DNA of 64,000 nt from Duganella phyllosphaerae (GCF_001758785.1 NZ_LROM01000152.1:124001-188000), one strand, 5' to 3'; positions 1 through 9,570 are shown, counted from the first letter of the stretch. The notes: generated by a model not told the origin, from the sequence alone. Numbers and translations are program-made.

Positions 1-36
1 CACCTGTCGCAAGGCCGCAAGCGCCTGATGCCGTAA
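1..36 (+). CDS. C-terminal end of an upstream gene (partial)
   Basis: The first 36 bases read as 11 codons and a TAA stop, ending in HLSQGRKRLMP. The stop lies 13 bases before the start of the next gene, and that gap holds the next gene's ribosome binding site. This spacing fits the tail of a co-transcribed upstream gene. Too little is visible to name a family, and a chance open frame cannot be excluded. Confidence 0.45.
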   Translation, partial: HLSQGRKRLMP

Positions 37-49
37 CCAGGGAGACAAG

Positions 50-3000
50 ATGATCGATGCACGTACACCTACAAACATCACGCGCGCAGTAATGAAGGCA
101 GCAGCAACACTGTGGCTAAGCGCCGCCACGCTGACAGGTGGCGCGCTGGCCGCGCCAGCGCAACCGCCGGCATCGGTGTCGCTGTACCAGAGCGCACCTG
201 CCGAACCTGATGCCGTCACCGTGCACGCGCGCGGCGACGGCGTGGCCGACGCCACGGCGGCGATCCAGGCCGCGCTCGACAAGGCGGCCGCGCAACCTGG
301 CGGCGGCATGGTGTTTCTGCCGGCGGGCCGCTACCGGCTTACGCGCACGCTGTTCATGTGGCCGGGCGTGCGGTTGTTCGGGGTGGGTAAAACCCGTCCC
401 GTGCTGGTGCTGGCCGATAACACCCCCGGTTTCCAGCAAGGCGTGGGCAATATGGTTTTCTTCACCGGTAACCGGCCCGGCGCGGTCGTGCCGGTCAACC
501 TGGGCGGCGCGGCGCCGGTGGCGGGTGTCGATGCGGCCCGCGTGCCGGTGCCGCCGCCGACCAGCGTGCCGTTCGATGCGCGCATTGCCGACGCCAATTC
601 CGGCACCTTCTATTCGGCGCTCGCCAATGTCGATTTCGAGATCGGCGCCGGCAATCCGGCGGCCACCGCCGTGCGCTTCCACACCGCGCAGATGGTCTAC
701 CTGGCGCACATCGATTTCCACCTGGGCTCGGCGCTGGCAGGGATTTACCAGGTCGGCAATGTGGGCATCAACCTGCGATTTTATGGCGGCCGCTATGGCA
801 TCCTGTCCGAAAAAACCTCGGCGGCCTGGCAATATACCTTGCTCGACTCGGTGTTCGACGGCCAGCGCGACGCCGCCATCCGCGAGCACGAGGCCGGGCT
901 CACCCTGGTCAACACCGTGATGCGCAACACCCCGGTCGGCATCGAGATCGACCGTGGCTACGGCGACTGGTTATGGGGCAAGGATGTGCGCTTCGAAAAC
1001 GTCACCAGGGCCGGCATCATCATCAGCAACGAAGGCAGTGTCTATACCCAGATCGGCTTCGACAACGCCGTGGCCAGCGCCACGCCGGTGTTCGCCCGGT
1101 TCCGCGACAGCGGCAAGACCGTGGCCGGCCCGGCGCCGCACTATCGCATGAAGTCGTTCACCTACGGCCTCACCCTGCCCGGCGCCGGTCAGCCGGGCGA
1201 GTACGCAACGCGGGTCGATGCCGTGGCGCTGCCGTCGCTGCCCGCCCGCCGCGCGCCCGCCCTGCGCCTGCTACCCGCCATGGCGGAGTGGACCGACGTG
1301 CGCACGCTCGGCGCGAAAGGCGACAACACCAGCGACGATACCGCCGTGCTGCAAAAGGCGATCGACAGCCACCGCGTGCTGTATTTCCCGATGGGGTATT
1401 ACCGCGTGACAGGCACGCTCAAACTGCGGCCCGGCACGGTGCTGATCGGCCTGCACCCGGGCCGCACCCAGATCATGCTGGCCGAGGACACGCCCGCCTA
1501 TCGCGGCGTGGGACCGGCCAGGGCGCTGATCGAGAGCGCGCGCGGCGGCGACGCCATCGTCTCCGGGCTGGGCCTGGCCACCGGCGGCAGCAATCCACGC
1601 GCGACCGCCCTGCTGTGGCGTGCGGGCGAGCGCTCGCTGGTTGACGACGTCAAGTTCATGGGCGGCCACGGCACCACGCTGGCCGACGGCAGCCGCTTCG
1701 ATCCGTACAATGCCAACCACACGGCCGACAGCGATCCGAAAAAGCGCTGGGACACGCAATACGCCAGCCTGTGGGTCACCGACGGTGGCGGCGGCACCTT
1801 CAACGGCCTGTGGACCCCGAACACGTACGCCCAGGCCGGGCTGTATGTCTCGAACACCTCGACGCCCGGCTATGTTTACCAGATGTCGGCCGAACACCAT
1901 GTACGCGCCGAAATCGTGCTCGACCGCGTGCGCAACTGGGAGTTCCTGGCGCCGCAGACCGAGGAAGAAGCGGGCGAGAGCCGCACCGCCGTCGCGCTCG
2001 AAGTGCGCAATTCCAGCGATATCCTGTTTGCCAATTTTCACGCCTACCGCGTCACCCGTTCGGTGCACCCGGCGCCGGCGGCAGTCAAGCTGTATGGCTC
2101 GACCGGGATCCGGTTCCGCAATGTCCACGTGAACGCCGAAAGCGGCTTCGCGACGTGCGACACCGCGGGCTGCGGCACTTTTGTCCGCGCCAGCAAGTAC
2201 CCGTTTGCCAACGCCATCGTCGACGTCACGCGCGGCAACGAGGTGCGCGAGCGCGAGTTCGCGGTACTCGACATCACCGATGCACCGATTGCGGCCGGCA
2301 CCCCTGCCCTGGCGCCGGTCACGCGCCTGGCGGGCGACTTCCAGGCGCTGGGCGGCGGCGCGGTCGATGCGGCCGGCAAACTCTATTTCATCGACCGGCC
2401 GGCCCACCGCATCCATGGCTGGTCTGCGCAGGAAGGGCTCTTGATCGTTGCCGATGCACCGCTCGACCCGGTCAACCTGGCGGTGGACCGCTCGGGCCAC
2501 CTGCTGGTGCTGTCCTCGGACGGCCCCGAGGCCACCGTGTACAGCCTCAAGCCCGACGCACCGCAGGCCGTTGTGCAGATCGCCGCCACGCCGGTGCGTG
2601 ACCGCTCAAGCGCTCGCGTCGCGCTGCCGGGCAACTTCTGGGTCAACGGCGAGTTCCGTGACCGCTACGACGCTGCCAGCGACAGCTTCCCCACCCTGGC
2701 CGAACTGTTCGCGCAGGACGTGGCCGCACCGCAGGCGCGCGAGTATGTCTCGCCCGATGGCAGCCTGGCGCTGCCTGCCTATCGCGTGTGGCAGCAAGGC
2801 CCGGGCAACCACCTGGGCTGGCGCTTCTCGCACGCGCTCGACACCTATGGCTGGACCATGGGCACCCAGGGCGCGCGCGTGTACCTTGCCAACGGCTCGG
2901 AAAACGTCACGTACTCCGCGCTGCTTGGCGCCGGCGGCGCATTGACCGATCTGCAGCGCTTTGCACCGCGCGGCGGCGAGAGCGTGGCGGCCGGGCCGGA

Positions 3001-3169
3001 CGGCCGAGTGTACGTCGCCAACGGCCAGGTATTCGTGTACGACGCCAGCGGCCGCGCCGTGGGACGCATCGACGTGCCGGAACGGCCGCTGCAACTGCTG
3101 TTCGGCGGCGTGGACGGGCGCACGCTGTTCATCCTGACCCACCACGCGCTGTACTCGGCCCGGCCATAG
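50..3169 (+). CDS. Secreted tandem beta-helix protein (pectate lyase 3 / GH55-like) with a C-terminal propeller-like region
   Basis: A protein of 1039 residues, started by ATG at 50 behind GGAG (41-44). A basic N-terminus and hydrophobic stretch ending at ALAAPA (about residue 35) form a signal peptide, so it is exported. Two similar beta-helix domains follow: about residues 55-380 (VFLPAGRYRLTRTL, VRLFGVGKTRP) and about 412-745 (TLGAKGDNTSDDTAVLQKAI, LYFPMGYYRVTGTLKL). Each opens with the 'GDG/GDN..AAIQ..G..V.FP.G.Y' signature of the Pectate_lyase_3 family. Two such helices in tandem is the arrangement of GH55 exo-beta-1,3-glucanases, so a glucanase is possible, but the substrate is not proven. 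Residues about 760-1039 look like NHL/SMP-30-type propeller blades (GGGAVDAAGKLYFID, VNLAVDRSGHLLVLSS). It likely acts on extracellular polysaccharide. It converges on comEC with only 6 bases between stops. Confidence 0.75.
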   Translation: MIDARTPTNITRAVMKAAATLWLSAATLTGGALAAPAQPPASVSLYQSAPAEPDAVTVHARGDGVADATAAIQAALDKAAAQPGGGMVFLPAGRYRLTRTLFMWPGVRLFGVGKTRPVLVLADNTPGFQQGVGNMVFFTGNRPGAVVPVNLGGAAPVAGVDAARVPVPPPTSVPFDARIADANSGTFYSALANVDFEIGAGNPAATAVRFHTAQMVYLAHIDFHLGSALAGIYQVGNVGINLRFYGGRYGILSEKTSAAWQYTLLDSVFDGQRDAAIREHEAGLTLVNTVMRNTPVGIEIDRGYGDWLWGKDVRFENVTRAGIIISNEGSVYTQIGFDNAVASATPVFARFRDSGKTVAGPAPHYRMKSFTYGLTLPGAGQPGEYATRVDAVALPSLPARRAPALRLLPAMAEWTDVRTLGAKGDNTSDDTAVLQKAIDSHRVLYFPMGYYRVTGTLKLRPGTVLIGLHPGRTQIMLAEDTPAYRGVGPARALIESARGGDAIVSGLGLATGGSNPRATALLWRAGERSLVDDVKFMGGHGTTLADGSRFDPYNANHTADSDPKKRWDTQYASLWVTDGGGGTFNGLWTPNTYAQAGLYVSNTSTPGYVYQMSAEHHVRAEIVLDRVRNWEFLAPQTEEEAGESRTAVALEVRNSSDILFANFHAYRVTRSVHPAPAAVKLYGSTGIRFRNVHVNAESGFATCDTAGCGTFVRASKYPFANAIVDVTRGNEVREREFAVLDITDAPIAAGTPALAPVTRLAGDFQALGGGAVDAAGKLYFIDRPAHRIHGWSAQEGLLIVADAPLDPVNLAVDRSGHLLVLSSDGPEATVYSLKPDAPQAVVQIAATPVRDRSSARVALPGNFWVNGEFRDRYDAASDSFPTLAELFAQDVAAPQAREYVSPDGSLALPAYRVWQQGPGNHLGWRFSHALDTYGWTMGTQGARVYLANGSENVTYSALLGAGGALTDLQRFAPRGGESVAAGPDGRVYVANGQVFVYDASGRAVGRIDVPERPLQLLFGGVDGRTLFILTHHALYSARP

Positions 3170-3175
3170 CAGTGT

Positions 3176-5818
3176 TCATGGCTGGTCGTGCCAGTAGCGT
3201 GCATCGGTGTGCCGAAAGCGCCGGATCTCGATGCTGGGGCCCACCTCGATGGTCAGCGCGCCGGTGCGGTCGGTGCGCAGGCGTTCGATGCCGAGGTCGC
3301 CGTAGCGCTGGTAGACCTCTTTTTTCGGATGGCCGTAGCGATTGCGGTGGCCGACCTGGAAGATCGCGGCCTGCGGCAGCACCGCCTGCAAAAACGCCGG
3401 GGTGCTGCTGGTGCCGCTGCCGTGGTGCGGCGCCAGCAGCACGTCGGCGCGCAGCCGGCCGCCTTCCTGTTGCACCAGCCGCGCCTCTTGCGCCGCTTCG
3501 ATATCGCCGGCCAGCAGCACCGACTTGCCGCTTGCGGTGATGCGCAGCACGCAACTGCGCGCATTCGATTTGATGGCTGCGTCGCTGCGACTGGTGGTCA
3601 GCGGGTGCAGCACCTCGAACAGCACGCCGTCCCAGGTCCACTGCTGGCCGGCCGCGCACGACACATGCTGGCGCGCTGCCCTGGCGATCGGATGGCCGGG
3701 CGCCAGCGAGGACAGCACCCAGTCGGCTCGCACGTTGTCGAGCACCGTCAGCGCGCCGCCCGCATGATCGACATCGCTGTGACTGACCACCACGCCATCG
3801 AGCCTGGCTATGCCACGCGCCCGCAAGTACGGCACCAGCACGCGCCCGCCGGCGTTGCTGTCCGGCCCGTAAGTGGGCCCGGTGTCGTACAGCAGGCGGT
3901 GGCTGCTGGTCTCGACCAGCAGCGCCATGCCCTGCCCCACGTCGAATGCGGTCACGGTCATGCGACCGGGCGCCGGGTGCGTGGACTGCGCCGCCAGCAG
4001 CGGTATCCACGTGGCGAGCCCCAGCCAGCGCACCGGCCAGCCGCGCGGCGCCAGCAGCCACAGCGTGCCAAACATGGCAAAGCAGAACAGCCACCACGGC
4101 GGCGCCGGCGCGGTCCACACCGCGTAACGCAGTCCGCTGAACCACGCCAGGCATGCGGCCAGCCACTCCACCAGCCAGTGCGACAGCACCAGCAACGGTG
4201 TGCCCAGCACGGTCGGCAACATGCTGCCGGCCAGCGCCAGCGGTGTGATCACCAGGCTGATCAACGGTATCGCCACCGCATTGGCCACCGGGCTGATGAC
4301 CGACACTTGCGAGAACAGCAGCATGGTCAGCGGCAGCAAGCCGAGCGTGACGGCATACTGGGTATGGGCGCCCAGTTTTAACGCCGGCCACCATTGCCTC
4401 AGCCACACCAGCATGCGCGTCGCAGGCGTGCCGGGCGGCTGGTCCAGGCTGGAGTGATCCATATCGGTCCGTTCCCAGCCGGATTGTTCAGTATCGGTTC
4501 GAGTCCGCACCGGCCGCGCCGTGGTGCGCCCGGCCGTGGCATACACGATCACCGCCACCGCGCCGAACGACAGCCAGAACCCCGGCCACAACACGGCCCA
4601 CGGATCGATCACCACCACTACGCCCAGCGCCGTGCACAGCACGTGTGAAAAGTCGGACAGCCGGTTGCACCACAGTGCCACCGCCACCACGATCAACATA
4701 TATAGCGTGCGCTGCGCCGGCACGCCAAAGCCGGCCAGCAGCACGTACAGCAGCGCGCTGACTGCCCCCACCAGTGCCGCCACCTTTTGCGCCGGCAGCA
4801 GCAGCGGCAACTGGGCGCCGGTGAAAAATGAGTGCCGCCACGAGGTATGCGCCACCCAAGCGAACAAGCCGGCCACCATCGTGATATGCAGGCCGCTGAT
4901 ACTGACCAGGTGGCCGATGCCGGTGCGGTTGAACACCTGCCAGTCGGACTGACCGATGCCGCGCTGGTCGCCCACCACCAGCGCCACGATCACGCCGGCG
5001 TACTGCCTGCCGTCGAGGGCCTGTTCGATCCGCGCCCGCAACCCCGCGCGGCTGCGTTCGATGAGGTTGTTGGCGCTGGCCACGAATGCGTCGCGCCTGC
5101 CATTGGCGCGGTCGGCGCGCACGTAGCCGGTGGCGCGCACGCCCTGCTCGAGCAGCCACGCTTCGTAGTCGAACCCGTGCGGGTTGGCATTGGCGTGCGG
5201 GCGTTGCAGCCGCACGGTGAGGCGCCAGCGTTCTCCGGGCTGGACGTTGCCAATTTCACCAACCGCGCCAACCTTGCCAACCTCGCCGCCCTCGCCTGCC
5301 TGGGCCTTCTTTCCCGGCTTGGGCACTTTGCCCGGCGCACTCTTTGGTGGGCGGGAACCGCTGTACCAGGAGATCGCGATGCGCGGTGGGACCGGCACCG
5401 GCAGCAGTGCCTTGCCGGTTCGGTCTTCCACGCGCTCCACGGCAAAATTGAAGCGTGCGCCTGCGGCAAAGCGATACGGCAGATTGTCGATGGTCCCGAC
5501 GATGATGAAGTCACGGCCCTCGTCTTCCGGCGCCAGCGACGGCGCCAATGCACCATGGGCGAGCCAGGCGGCCCAGAGAAAGCCGCCGATGATTGCCACG
5601 AACCAGATCAGCAACACGCGGACAGCTACCGCCACGATGCCTGTGCGCGCCATCACCGGAAAATAGCGCCAGCCAGCGCGCGCCGGCCACAGCAACAGTA
5701 ACAGCAACAGCGCGGCTGCCGCGCTGCATGAAACAGCGACTGCCGCTGGCTCGGGCAGCTGCGCCCGCGTCTGCAACAGCGCCGCGCCGCACGCCAGTCC
5801 GATTGCCGCAGCGCGCAT
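3176..5818 (-). CDS. comEC: DNA internalization competence protein ComEC/Rec2
   Basis: An inner-membrane protein of 880 residues, thought to form the channel that takes single-stranded DNA into the cytoplasm during transformation. An N-terminal DUF4131/OB-like region (about 25-250) is followed by the hydrophobic Competence domain (about 260-560; HLVSISGLHITM), and then by a metallo-beta-lactamase-like domain (about 610-850) with the metal motif HSDVDHAGG and the later LLAPHHGSG. All three family domains are present and the length is normal to slightly long. An acidic/glycine-rich insertion sits in the N-terminal domain near residues 160-200 (GEVGKVGAVGEIGNV). The gene starts 18 bases after the CsgG-like gene on the same strand and is probably co-transcribed with it. 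Other transformation genes are not in view. Confidence 0.93.
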   Translation of the reverse strand: MRAAAIGLACGAALLQTRAQLPEPAAVAVSCSAAAALLLLLLLWPARAGWRYFPVMARTGIVAVAVRVLLIWFVAIIGGFLWAAWLAHGALAPSLAPEDEGRDFIIVGTIDNLPYRFAAGARFNFAVERVEDRTGKALLPVPVPPRIAISWYSGSRPPKSAPGKVPKPGKKAQAGEGGEVGKVGAVGEIGNVQPGERWRLTVRLQRPHANANPHGFDYEAWLLEQGVRATGYVRADRANGRRDAFVASANNLIERSRAGLRARIEQALDGRQYAGVIVALVVGDQRGIGQSDWQVFNRTGIGHLVSISGLHITMVAGLFAWVAHTSWRHSFFTGAQLPLLLPAQKVAALVGAVSALLYVLLAGFGVPAQRTLYMLIVVAVALWCNRLSDFSHVLCTALGVVVVIDPWAVLWPGFWLSFGAVAVIVYATAGRTTARPVRTRTDTEQSGWERTDMDHSSLDQPPGTPATRMLVWLRQWWPALKLGAHTQYAVTLGLLPLTMLLFSQVSVISPVANAVAIPLISLVITPLALAGSMLPTVLGTPLLVLSHWLVEWLAACLAWFSGLRYAVWTAPAPPWWLFCFAMFGTLWLLAPRGWPVRWLGLATWIPLLAAQSTHPAPGRMTVTAFDVGQGMALLVETSSHRLLYDTGPTYGPDSNAGGRVLVPYLRARGIARLDGVVVSHSDVDHAGGALTVLDNVRADWVLSSLAPGHPIARAARQHVSCAAGQQWTWDGVLFEVLHPLTTSRSDAAIKSNARSCVLRITASGKSVLLAGDIEAAQEARLVQQEGGRLRADVLLAPHHGSGTSSTPAFLQAVLPQAAIFQVGHRNRYGHPKKEVYQRYGDLGIERLRTDRTGALTIEVGPSIEIRRFRHTDARYWHDQP

Positions 5819-5836
5819 CGCAGGCCAGCCTCGCGG

Positions 5837-6661
5837 CTACTTCGCCGCCACTTCTCCCGCCTTGACCACCACGTGCTCGGTGATATTCTTGGCGGCGATG
5901 GTCTCGGTCAGGAATGCCGTCGATTTGACCAGCAGATCGCGCGCCACTTCTTCCAGCGGCGAGCCGCTGATGCTGGCATGGTTGCCTCCTAAACCGGTAC
6001 CGCCGCCCCAGCCCATGGCGGCGAAGCCGAAGCCATTCTTCTGGTTATTCGCTTGAAAAGTCTTGGAGGCAATAATGCGCGCGCGGCGCACATCGACCAC
6101 GCGGATGTCGATATTCATGTGCACTTTCGACTGCTTGTAGTCGACCGCACCAGCGATGAAACCAAGGGGTCCCTTGAGAAAACTCAGACCGCCCAGGCCG
6201 GTGGAACTCTGCTCGAAGCCCAGCGACGTGATAGAGCCGGTGATCATGTAATCGGCCGCCTCGGCCTCCACGCGCTTGCCCATGAGCGCCATTTCGCGGT
6301 GGATTTCTTCGAGCTCGGCACGTTCCTGGACGTCGAAGCAGCCGGTTTGCGTAAGCGCGGTCGCCAGCATTTCGGTCATGCCGGTACCCACGCCCGTGTA
6401 ATGCGGCTGCGAGACGGTGCCGCCCGACTGCCACCAGCGATACTGGCGCGGGTCTTGCTGCCCGGCGCCCGAACTGCAATCGGCGGACTTGCATTTAAAT
6501 TCGGTAAATACCACCCTGGCGGCCGGCGCGGCGCACCGGGGCACGTCGATCTGGCGTTCGGAGACCTCGCTCGGGTCGGCCCGGCATAGAACGGGAATGA
6601 GAAGCAGGCCAAACAGCAGAGCTGGCAGCGACCGGCACAGTGGTGAGAAACGGGATTTCAT
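5837..6661 (-). CDS. CsgG-family secreted protein
   Basis: A protein of 274 residues with a signal peptide (hydrophobic residues 13-27, likely cut after CRA). No convincing lipobox precedes its cysteine, unlike curli CsgG, which is a lipoprotein. The body matches the CsgG/HfaB-type fold: VVFTEFKCKS near the start, GTGMTEMLATALTQTGCFDVQERAELEEI, ADYMITGSITSLG and VDVRRARIIASKTF. The family includes curli export pores and periplasmic outer-membrane assembly proteins. No curli genes (csgA, B, E, F) are nearby, so a curli role is unlikely. It lies between tatD and comEC, with 115 bases of possible promoter upstream. Its own function is unknown. Confidence 0.7.
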   Translation of the reverse strand: MKSRFSPLCRSLPALLFGLLLIPVLCRADPSEVSERQIDVPRCAAPAARVVFTEFKCKSADCSSGAGQQDPRQYRWWQSGGTVSQPHYTGVGTGMTEMLATALTQTGCFDVQERAELEEIHREMALMGKRVEAEAADYMITGSITSLGFEQSSTGLGGLSFLKGPLGFIAGAVDYKQSKVHMNIDIRVVDVRRARIIASKTFQANNQKNGFGFAAMGWGGGTGLGGNHASISGSPLEEVARDLLVKSTAFLTETIAAKNITEHVVVKAGEVAAK

Positions 6662-6777
6662 GGGAGTATTCCCTGAGAAATGATTCAGTTATGACAACAT
6701 TCAAAGAACCATTATGCTCCGGCCCACCCGCCTGAATTGTGGCGGTTATACCAACTGCTGGGGTACCTTGATACCGC

Positions 6778-7578
6778 TCAATCGGCTGCCAGCTTCATCC
6801 TCGGCAAGATTGCCTTGGCCGCAGCCGTGCTGGCAACAGCCACCTCCTGCACAGGTATCGCGCGCAATTCGGCCAACACAGCGCCAATGCGCGGTACCTG
6901 GTCCGGGCTATTGCGCCCCGGATGCACCCATGCCGGCGAAATATCGGGCGCATCGGTTTCCAGCACGATGGCGTCGAGCGGCAGTTCCGCCGCCAGCCGG
7001 CGAATCTGCAACGCACGCGTAAACGTCATGGCGCCGCCGAAGCCCAGCTTGAAGCCGACATCGATATAACCCTGGGCCTGCTGGAAGCTGCCGTTGAAGG
7101 CGTGGGCGATGCCGCCGTTGGGGGTGATCTGGCGCACGTGCTTGAGCACCACGTCCTGCGACTTGCGCACGTGGGTCAGGATCGGCAGGCCGAAGTCGCG
7201 CGCGATGTGCAGCTGCTCGCGAAAGAAAAAGACCTGCTTTTCGCGCATGGCCGGCTCGCACAGCATGGGGATGAAGAAATCGAGACCGACCTCGCCGATG
7301 GCCACAAAACGAGGGTCGTCCATGGCGGCGGCCACCTGCTCGCGCATCACGCGCAGGTCGTCCTCTTTGGCGCGCGGTACGAAGATCGGGTGGATGCCCA
7401 GCGCGTAGCAGCCGTTGGGGATGCTGGCGGCCAGCTGCGCCACGGTGGCAAAGGTTGCCACCTCCACCGCCGGGATCACGATCATGTCCACGCCCTGCTG
7501 CTGCGCCAGCGCGGCCTGGGCGATCGATTCGTCGCCGAATTCGCCGGCGTCGAGATGACAGTGGGTATCGATCCACAT
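6778..7578 (-). CDS. tatD: TatD-family metal-dependent DNase
   Basis: A protein of 266 residues. The start at 7578 (MWIDTHCHLD) is chosen over a longer frame because it follows an AAGGAG site by about 7 bases and begins exactly where TatD proteins do. Metal-binding motifs of the family are intact: THCHLD at the N-terminus, GEVGLDFF, LPILTHVRKS, HAFNGS and LETDAPDISP near the C-terminus. TatD proteins are 3'-5' exonucleases acting on DNA and are linked to repair of oxidative damage. The gene follows lolD by 11 bases and is the last member of the lolC-lolE-lolD-tatD operon. Confidence 0.93.
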   Translation of the reverse strand: MWIDTHCHLDAGEFGDESIAQAALAQQQGVDMIVIPAVEVATFATVAQLAASIPNGCYALGIHPIFVPRAKEDDLRVMREQVAAAMDDPRFVAIGEVGLDFFIPMLCEPAMREKQVFFFREQLHIARDFGLPILTHVRKSQDVVLKHVRQITPNGGIAHAFNGSFQQAQGYIDVGFKLGFGGAMTFTRALQIRRLAAELPLDAIVLETDAPDISPAWVHPGRNSPDQVPRIGAVLAELRAIPVQEVAVASTAAAKAILPRMKLAAD

Positions 7579-7589
7579 GGCGCTGCTCC

Positions 7590-8297
7590 TTAGTCCTGCC
7601 AGGGTTTGAGGCCTTCTTCGGTCAGGCGCAGCACGCGGTCGCAACGGCGCGCCAGTTCGACGTCGTGGGTGACGATGATGAAGGCGGTGCCGAGGGTTTG
7701 CGACAGTTCCAGCATCAGGTCGAAAATCTGCTGGGCAGTGGCCTGGTCGAGGTTACCGGTCGGTTCGTCGGCCAGCACGCAGGCCGGCTGCGTGACCAGC
7801 GCGCGCGCCAGCGCCGTGCGTTGCCGCTCGCCGCCGGACAGTTCGCCGGGCACATGGCTCACACGCTTGGCCAGGTTCACCCGCGTGAGCATCTGCTGGG
7901 CCACGCTGCTCGCTTCGCCGCGTTTGACGCGGCGGATCAAGAGGGGCATGGCGACGTTGTCGAGCGCCGAAAATTCCGGCAGCAGGTGGTGGAACTGGTA
8001 CACGAAACCCAGCGACTTGTTGCGCAAGTCGCCGCGCGCGGTTTCGCTCAGGGTGGCGAAGTCCTGATCGAGCAAAGTGACGGTGCCGCTGGTGGGCGTA
8101 TCGAGGCCACCGAGCAAATGCAGCAGCGTCGATTTACCGGAGCCCGAAGCGCCCACGATGGCGACACGTTCGCCACGGCGCACGTCGATGTCGATCCCGG
8201 CCAGCACCTGCACCGAGTAGCTGCCCTGGGTGAAGGTTTTACCGAGGTTGCGGCAGGAAAGAACCACCGGTTGATTGGTATTAACAGCATTACTCAT
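7590..8297 (-). CDS. lolD: Lipoprotein-releasing system ATP-binding protein LolD
   Basis: An ABC ATPase of 235 residues that powers release of outer-membrane lipoproteins from the inner membrane to LolA. It has Walker A GASGSGKST, the Q-loop region FVYQFHHLLPEF, the signature LSGGERQR, Walker B LADEPTGNLD and the H-loop histidine (VTHD). The start at 8297 (MSNAVNTNQP) overlaps the last 8 bases of the upstream permease gene, a coupling typical of ABC operons. A longer upstream frame exists but would run into the permease and has no family similarity. Together with the two permeases it makes a complete LolCDE exporter. Confidence 0.95.
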   Translation of the reverse strand: MSNAVNTNQPVVLSCRNLGKTFTQGSYSVQVLAGIDIDVRRGERVAIVGASGSGKSTLLHLLGGLDTPTSGTVTLLDQDFATLSETARGDLRNKSLGFVYQFHHLLPEFSALDNVAMPLLIRRVKRGEASSVAQQMLTRVNLAKRVSHVPGELSGGERQRTALARALVTQPACVLADEPTGNLDQATAQQIFDLMLELSQTLGTAFIIVTHDVELARRCDRVLRLTEEGLKPWQD

Positions 8298-9555
8298 AGC
8301 GCAGCGCCTCCGCAGGTTTGACACGTGACGCCCAGCGGCTCGGGTAGAGCGTTGCCAGGAAGGCCAGCACCACGGCCAGGCCGCCGATCTTGAATACGTC
8401 CGGCCAGCGCAGGTCCGATGGCACGGTGCTGTTACTGTAGATATCCTTGGACAAGAACTGCACTCCCAATAAATGTTCAATGAATGGCACGATGACGTCG
8501 ATATTGAGCGCCACCAGCACGCCGCCCGCCACGCCCAGCAAGGCGCCCAGGATGCCTACCAGCGCGCCCTGGATCACGAAAATCTTCATGATCGAGCCCG
8601 GTGACGCGCCCAGCGTGCGCAAGATGGCGATGTCGGCCTGCTTGTCGGTCACCGTCATCACCAGGGTCGAGACCAAGTTGAAGGCGGCCACCGCGATGAT
8701 CAGGGCCAGAATGATCGACATCATGCGTTTTTCGATCTGCACGGCGGCAAACCAGGTGGCGTTCAGCTGCGACCAGTCGCGCACCGTGAGGTCGCCCGTC
8801 ATGCTGCGCTTGAGCTCCTGCGCCACCTGCGGCGCGCGATGCATGTCCACCAGGCGCAGGCGCAAGCCGGCCGGGGCATCGAGGCGCAGCATCTTTTCGG
8901 CGTCGATCAGGTGCACGAACGCCAGCGACGAATCGAACTCGCTGTGGCCGGCCTCGAAGATGCCGGTCACCGTGAACGAGCGCATGCGCGGCAGCACGCC
9001 GGCCGGCGTGGCCTGGCCCTGCGCCAGTGCCAGGGTCACCTTGTCGCCAAGCTGGGCGTGCAGCGAGCGCGCCAGCTCCACGCCCAGCACGATATTGTAG
9101 GCGCCCGGCTGCAATTGCGCGAAGCTGCCGCGCCGGGTTTGCGAAGCGACGTCGGAGACGGTCGGTTCGAGATCGGGCAGCACGCCGCGCACGATGGCCG
9201 GACGCAGGATGTCTTCGCGCACCAGCATGCCCTGCATCTCGGCGAATGGCGCCGCGCCGATCACTGCCGGGTTCTTGCGGGCGGCAACGATCTGGTCGCG
9301 CCAGTTGGGCATCGAGCCGCTGGCGTCGAAGATCTCCACGTGCGCCAGCACCGACAGCATGCGGCCGGTCACTTCCTTCTGGAAGCCGTTCATCACCGAC
9401 AGCACGATGATCAGCGCGGCCACACCGAGGCCGATGCCGGCCATCGAGATCAGCGAGATGAACGAGATAAAACTGTTACGGCCGCTGCGCTTGCCGGCGC
9501 GCGTGTAGCGCAGGCCGACCAGCCATTCGTACGGCAAATTTTTCATGATGCTCAT
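8290..9555 (-). CDS. lolE: Lipoprotein-releasing system permease, LolC/E family (second copy)
   Basis: An inner-membrane permease of 421 residues. One transmembrane helix near the N-terminus (about 25-55, IGLGVAALIIVLSVMNGF) is followed by a large periplasmic domain. Three helices follow (from about residue 275, IILALIIAVAAFNLVSTLVM) and the conserved tail VKPAEALRYE. This is the MacB/LolC-E topology. It is about two thirds identical by eye to the gene just upstream. Assignment of this copy as LolE and the other as LolC rests on order only; the two cannot be told apart with confidence here. A second ATG at 9546 (MKNLPYEW) is an equally good start, since neither has a strong ribosome binding site. 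Confidence 0.9.
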   Translation of the reverse strand: MSIMKNLPYEWLVGLRYTRAGKRSGRNSFISFISLISMAGIGLGVAALIIVLSVMNGFQKEVTGRMLSVLAHVEIFDASGSMPNWRDQIVAARKNPAVIGAAPFAEMQGMLVREDILRPAIVRGVLPDLEPTVSDVASQTRRGSFAQLQPGAYNIVLGVELARSLHAQLGDKVTLALAQGQATPAGVLPRMRSFTVTGIFEAGHSEFDSSLAFVHLIDAEKMLRLDAPAGLRLRLVDMHRAPQVAQELKRSMTGDLTVRDWSQLNATWFAAVQIEKRMMSIILALIIAVAAFNLVSTLVMTVTDKQADIAILRTLGASPGSIMKIFVIQGALVGILGALLGVAGGVLVALNIDVIVPFIEHLLGVQFLSKDIYSNSTVPSDLRWPDVFKIGGLAVVLAFLATLYPSRWASRVKPAEALRYE

Positions 9556-9570
9556 GGGGTCATTCCAGAA

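Noticed and set aside
4490..4520. A GGTTCGAGTCC sequence like a tRNA T-arm
   Set aside because: It lies inside comEC, and no acceptor stem or anticodon arm can be built around it.
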